DNA from: Candidatus Amesbacteria bacterium RBG_19FT_COMBO_48_16
GTDB lineage: Bacteria > Patescibacteriota > Microgenomatia > CAZETR01 > Amesbacteraceae
Assembly (NCBI GenBank): GCA_001775555.1
Contig: MEXE01000003.1
Coordinates: 1 to 13,196, forward strand
Direction: 5' to 3'
DNA length: 13,196 nt
Shown: one piece after another, positions 12,688-13,196 of the stretch
Layout of the letters: each line of letters starts with the position of its first letter
Position numbering within the stretch: position 1 is the first letter of the stretch
Notes under the pieces: generated by a model
What the model was told of the DNA's origin: nothing
The model's input: only the letters and a program-made list of their open reading frames with translations
Databases searched by the model: none
Made by a program: the position numbers and the translations under genes

Positions 12688-13196
12688 TGTTTACCGATAC
12701 CGAGAACGTAAAATGATCCGGCGGTAGCGCCACTTCGGTCTGTGGCGATAGTGTAGCTGATGGTTTTATCGGCACCGTTGCTATCCATGGTCCTAATATA
12801 ATCAGGGGTGGCATTGTAGACAATGGAGACGTGGTGAGCGACGTCAGCCGGGCCCCAGGTATGGATGAAGACAACATCACCAGGTTGGATATCAGGGATG
12901 GTGGGCTGAAGAGCTTCGGTGATAGTTTTGTAGTGGTTTTGGGACTGGAACCATTCGCGCATGGTTTGAGCTCTGACCATGTCGCCATTGCCTTGCCAAT
13001 CGAAGGGGACGTTGTGCCCCGTGTCACGATAGGAAAGGATGATGTTCCAAGTACACCAGAAGAGGTTGTAAACAGTGTTGGAAGGATAGGGAGGGTTGGG
13101 GTTGGCAGCAAATTGGTTTTCATCAAAGAAGTCGTAGGGGTCGCCCGCGTCGTCATACTGGGGGGAACGGTTCCAATAACCCCAGAATCCGCAGCG
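12681..13196 (-). CDS. CHAP/NlpC-like cysteine hydrolase, C-terminal part (5' end outside window)
   Basis: The frame is open to the right edge of the window, giving the last 171 residues; a Met at 12980 is internal. The region has the order expected of a papain-fold amidase or endopeptidase acting on peptidoglycan: a cysteine in LFWCTWNIILSY (codon 13053-13055) as candidate nucleophile, then PTIPDIQPGDVVFIH, the typical strand before the active-site His, then AHHVSIVYN (His codon 12831-12833), then TMDSNG as the third polar position. The end, SFYVLGIGKQW, is short. The upstream part is rich in Asn, Pro and aromatics. CHAP, NlpC/P60 and Amidase_6 are all possible; the fold is better supported than the family. 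Substrate and secretion signal cannot be seen. It leads a three-gene minus-strand cassette, overlapping the next gene by 7 bp. Confidence 0.72.
   Translation of the reverse strand, partial: RCGFWGYWNRSPQYDDAGDPYDFFDENQFAANPNPPYPSNTVYNLFWCTWNIILSYRDTGHNVPFDWQGNGDMVRAQTMREWFQSQNHYKTITEALQPTIPDIQPGDVVFIHTWGPADVAHHVSIVYNATPDYIRTMDSNGADKTISYTIATDRSGATAGSFYVLGIGKQW

Noticed and set aside
12509..13156. Minus-strand open frame of 215 aa, Pro/Thr/Ser-rich
   Set aside because: It is a shadow of the hydrolase and stalk genes, open because of the skewed base composition. The overlapping frame has the catalytic Cys/His pattern and coupled starts.

Overview
The window is a dnaA/dnaN replication-origin neighbourhood from a bacterium with a compact, AT-leaning genome and the standard genetic code. 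The gene content suggests a member of the Candidate Phyla Radiation (Patescibacteria), perhaps Microgenomates. Pointers are a large DUF4012 protein, a valyl-tRNA synthetase with no C-terminal coiled-coil arm, a short Jag with only KH and R3H domains, many start codons with no Shine-Dalgarno sequence, and tightly overlapping genes. This placement is inference and no search was run.

Layout from left to right. (1) Bases 1-1142, plus strand, hold the C-terminal part of ValRS, followed by a 238-aa protein of unknown function (1162-1878). (2) A minus-strand operon (5237 down to 1853) encodes a DUF4012 membrane protein with an SDR-like N-terminus, ribosomal protein bL25 (CTC type) and a small two-TM protein. 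The last of these overlaps the 238-aa gene tail to tail. (3) A 190-bp AT-rich gap carries a 12-bp palindrome. (4) A second minus-strand operon (9082 down to 5428) holds rpmH, rnpA, yidD, yidC and jag, the classic block beside oriC, extended by a Wzy/O-antigen-ligase-like polymerase and an RNase HI. Several of its genes overlap. (5) dnaA and dnaN are read rightward. DnaA boxes lie in the rpmH-dnaA gap and in the dnaA-dnaN gap. The second gap ends in a perfect DnaA box followed by a CTA-repeat array that matches the DnaA-trio unwinding element. (6) Right of dnaN come a hairpin-rich stretch and a minus-strand cassette of three envelope genes: a small Cys-containing TM protein, an anchored protein with a Pro/Ser-rich stalk, and a CHAP/NlpC-like cysteine hydrolase cut by the window end.

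How it works together. DnaA would bind its boxes, open the trio array and also repress its own promoter, while DnaN supplies the sliding clamp. RpmH, RnpA, YidD, YidC and Jag connect ribosome and RNase P biogenesis with membrane-protein insertion. The DUF4012 protein, the Wzy-like polymerase and the hydrolase cassette are envelope functions.

The least ordinary observations are these. TAGTWAA-type heptanucleotide tandem repeats lie inside the polymerase and RNase H genes and at their junction. A CCCTTCGGCAAGCTCAGGG element is inserted in frame in the linker between dnaN domains 1 and 2. In sampled stretches G exceeds C on the plus strand on both sides of the predicted origin, so the expected skew flip is absent. 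The small gene at 12012-12245 has the opposite skew to its surroundings.
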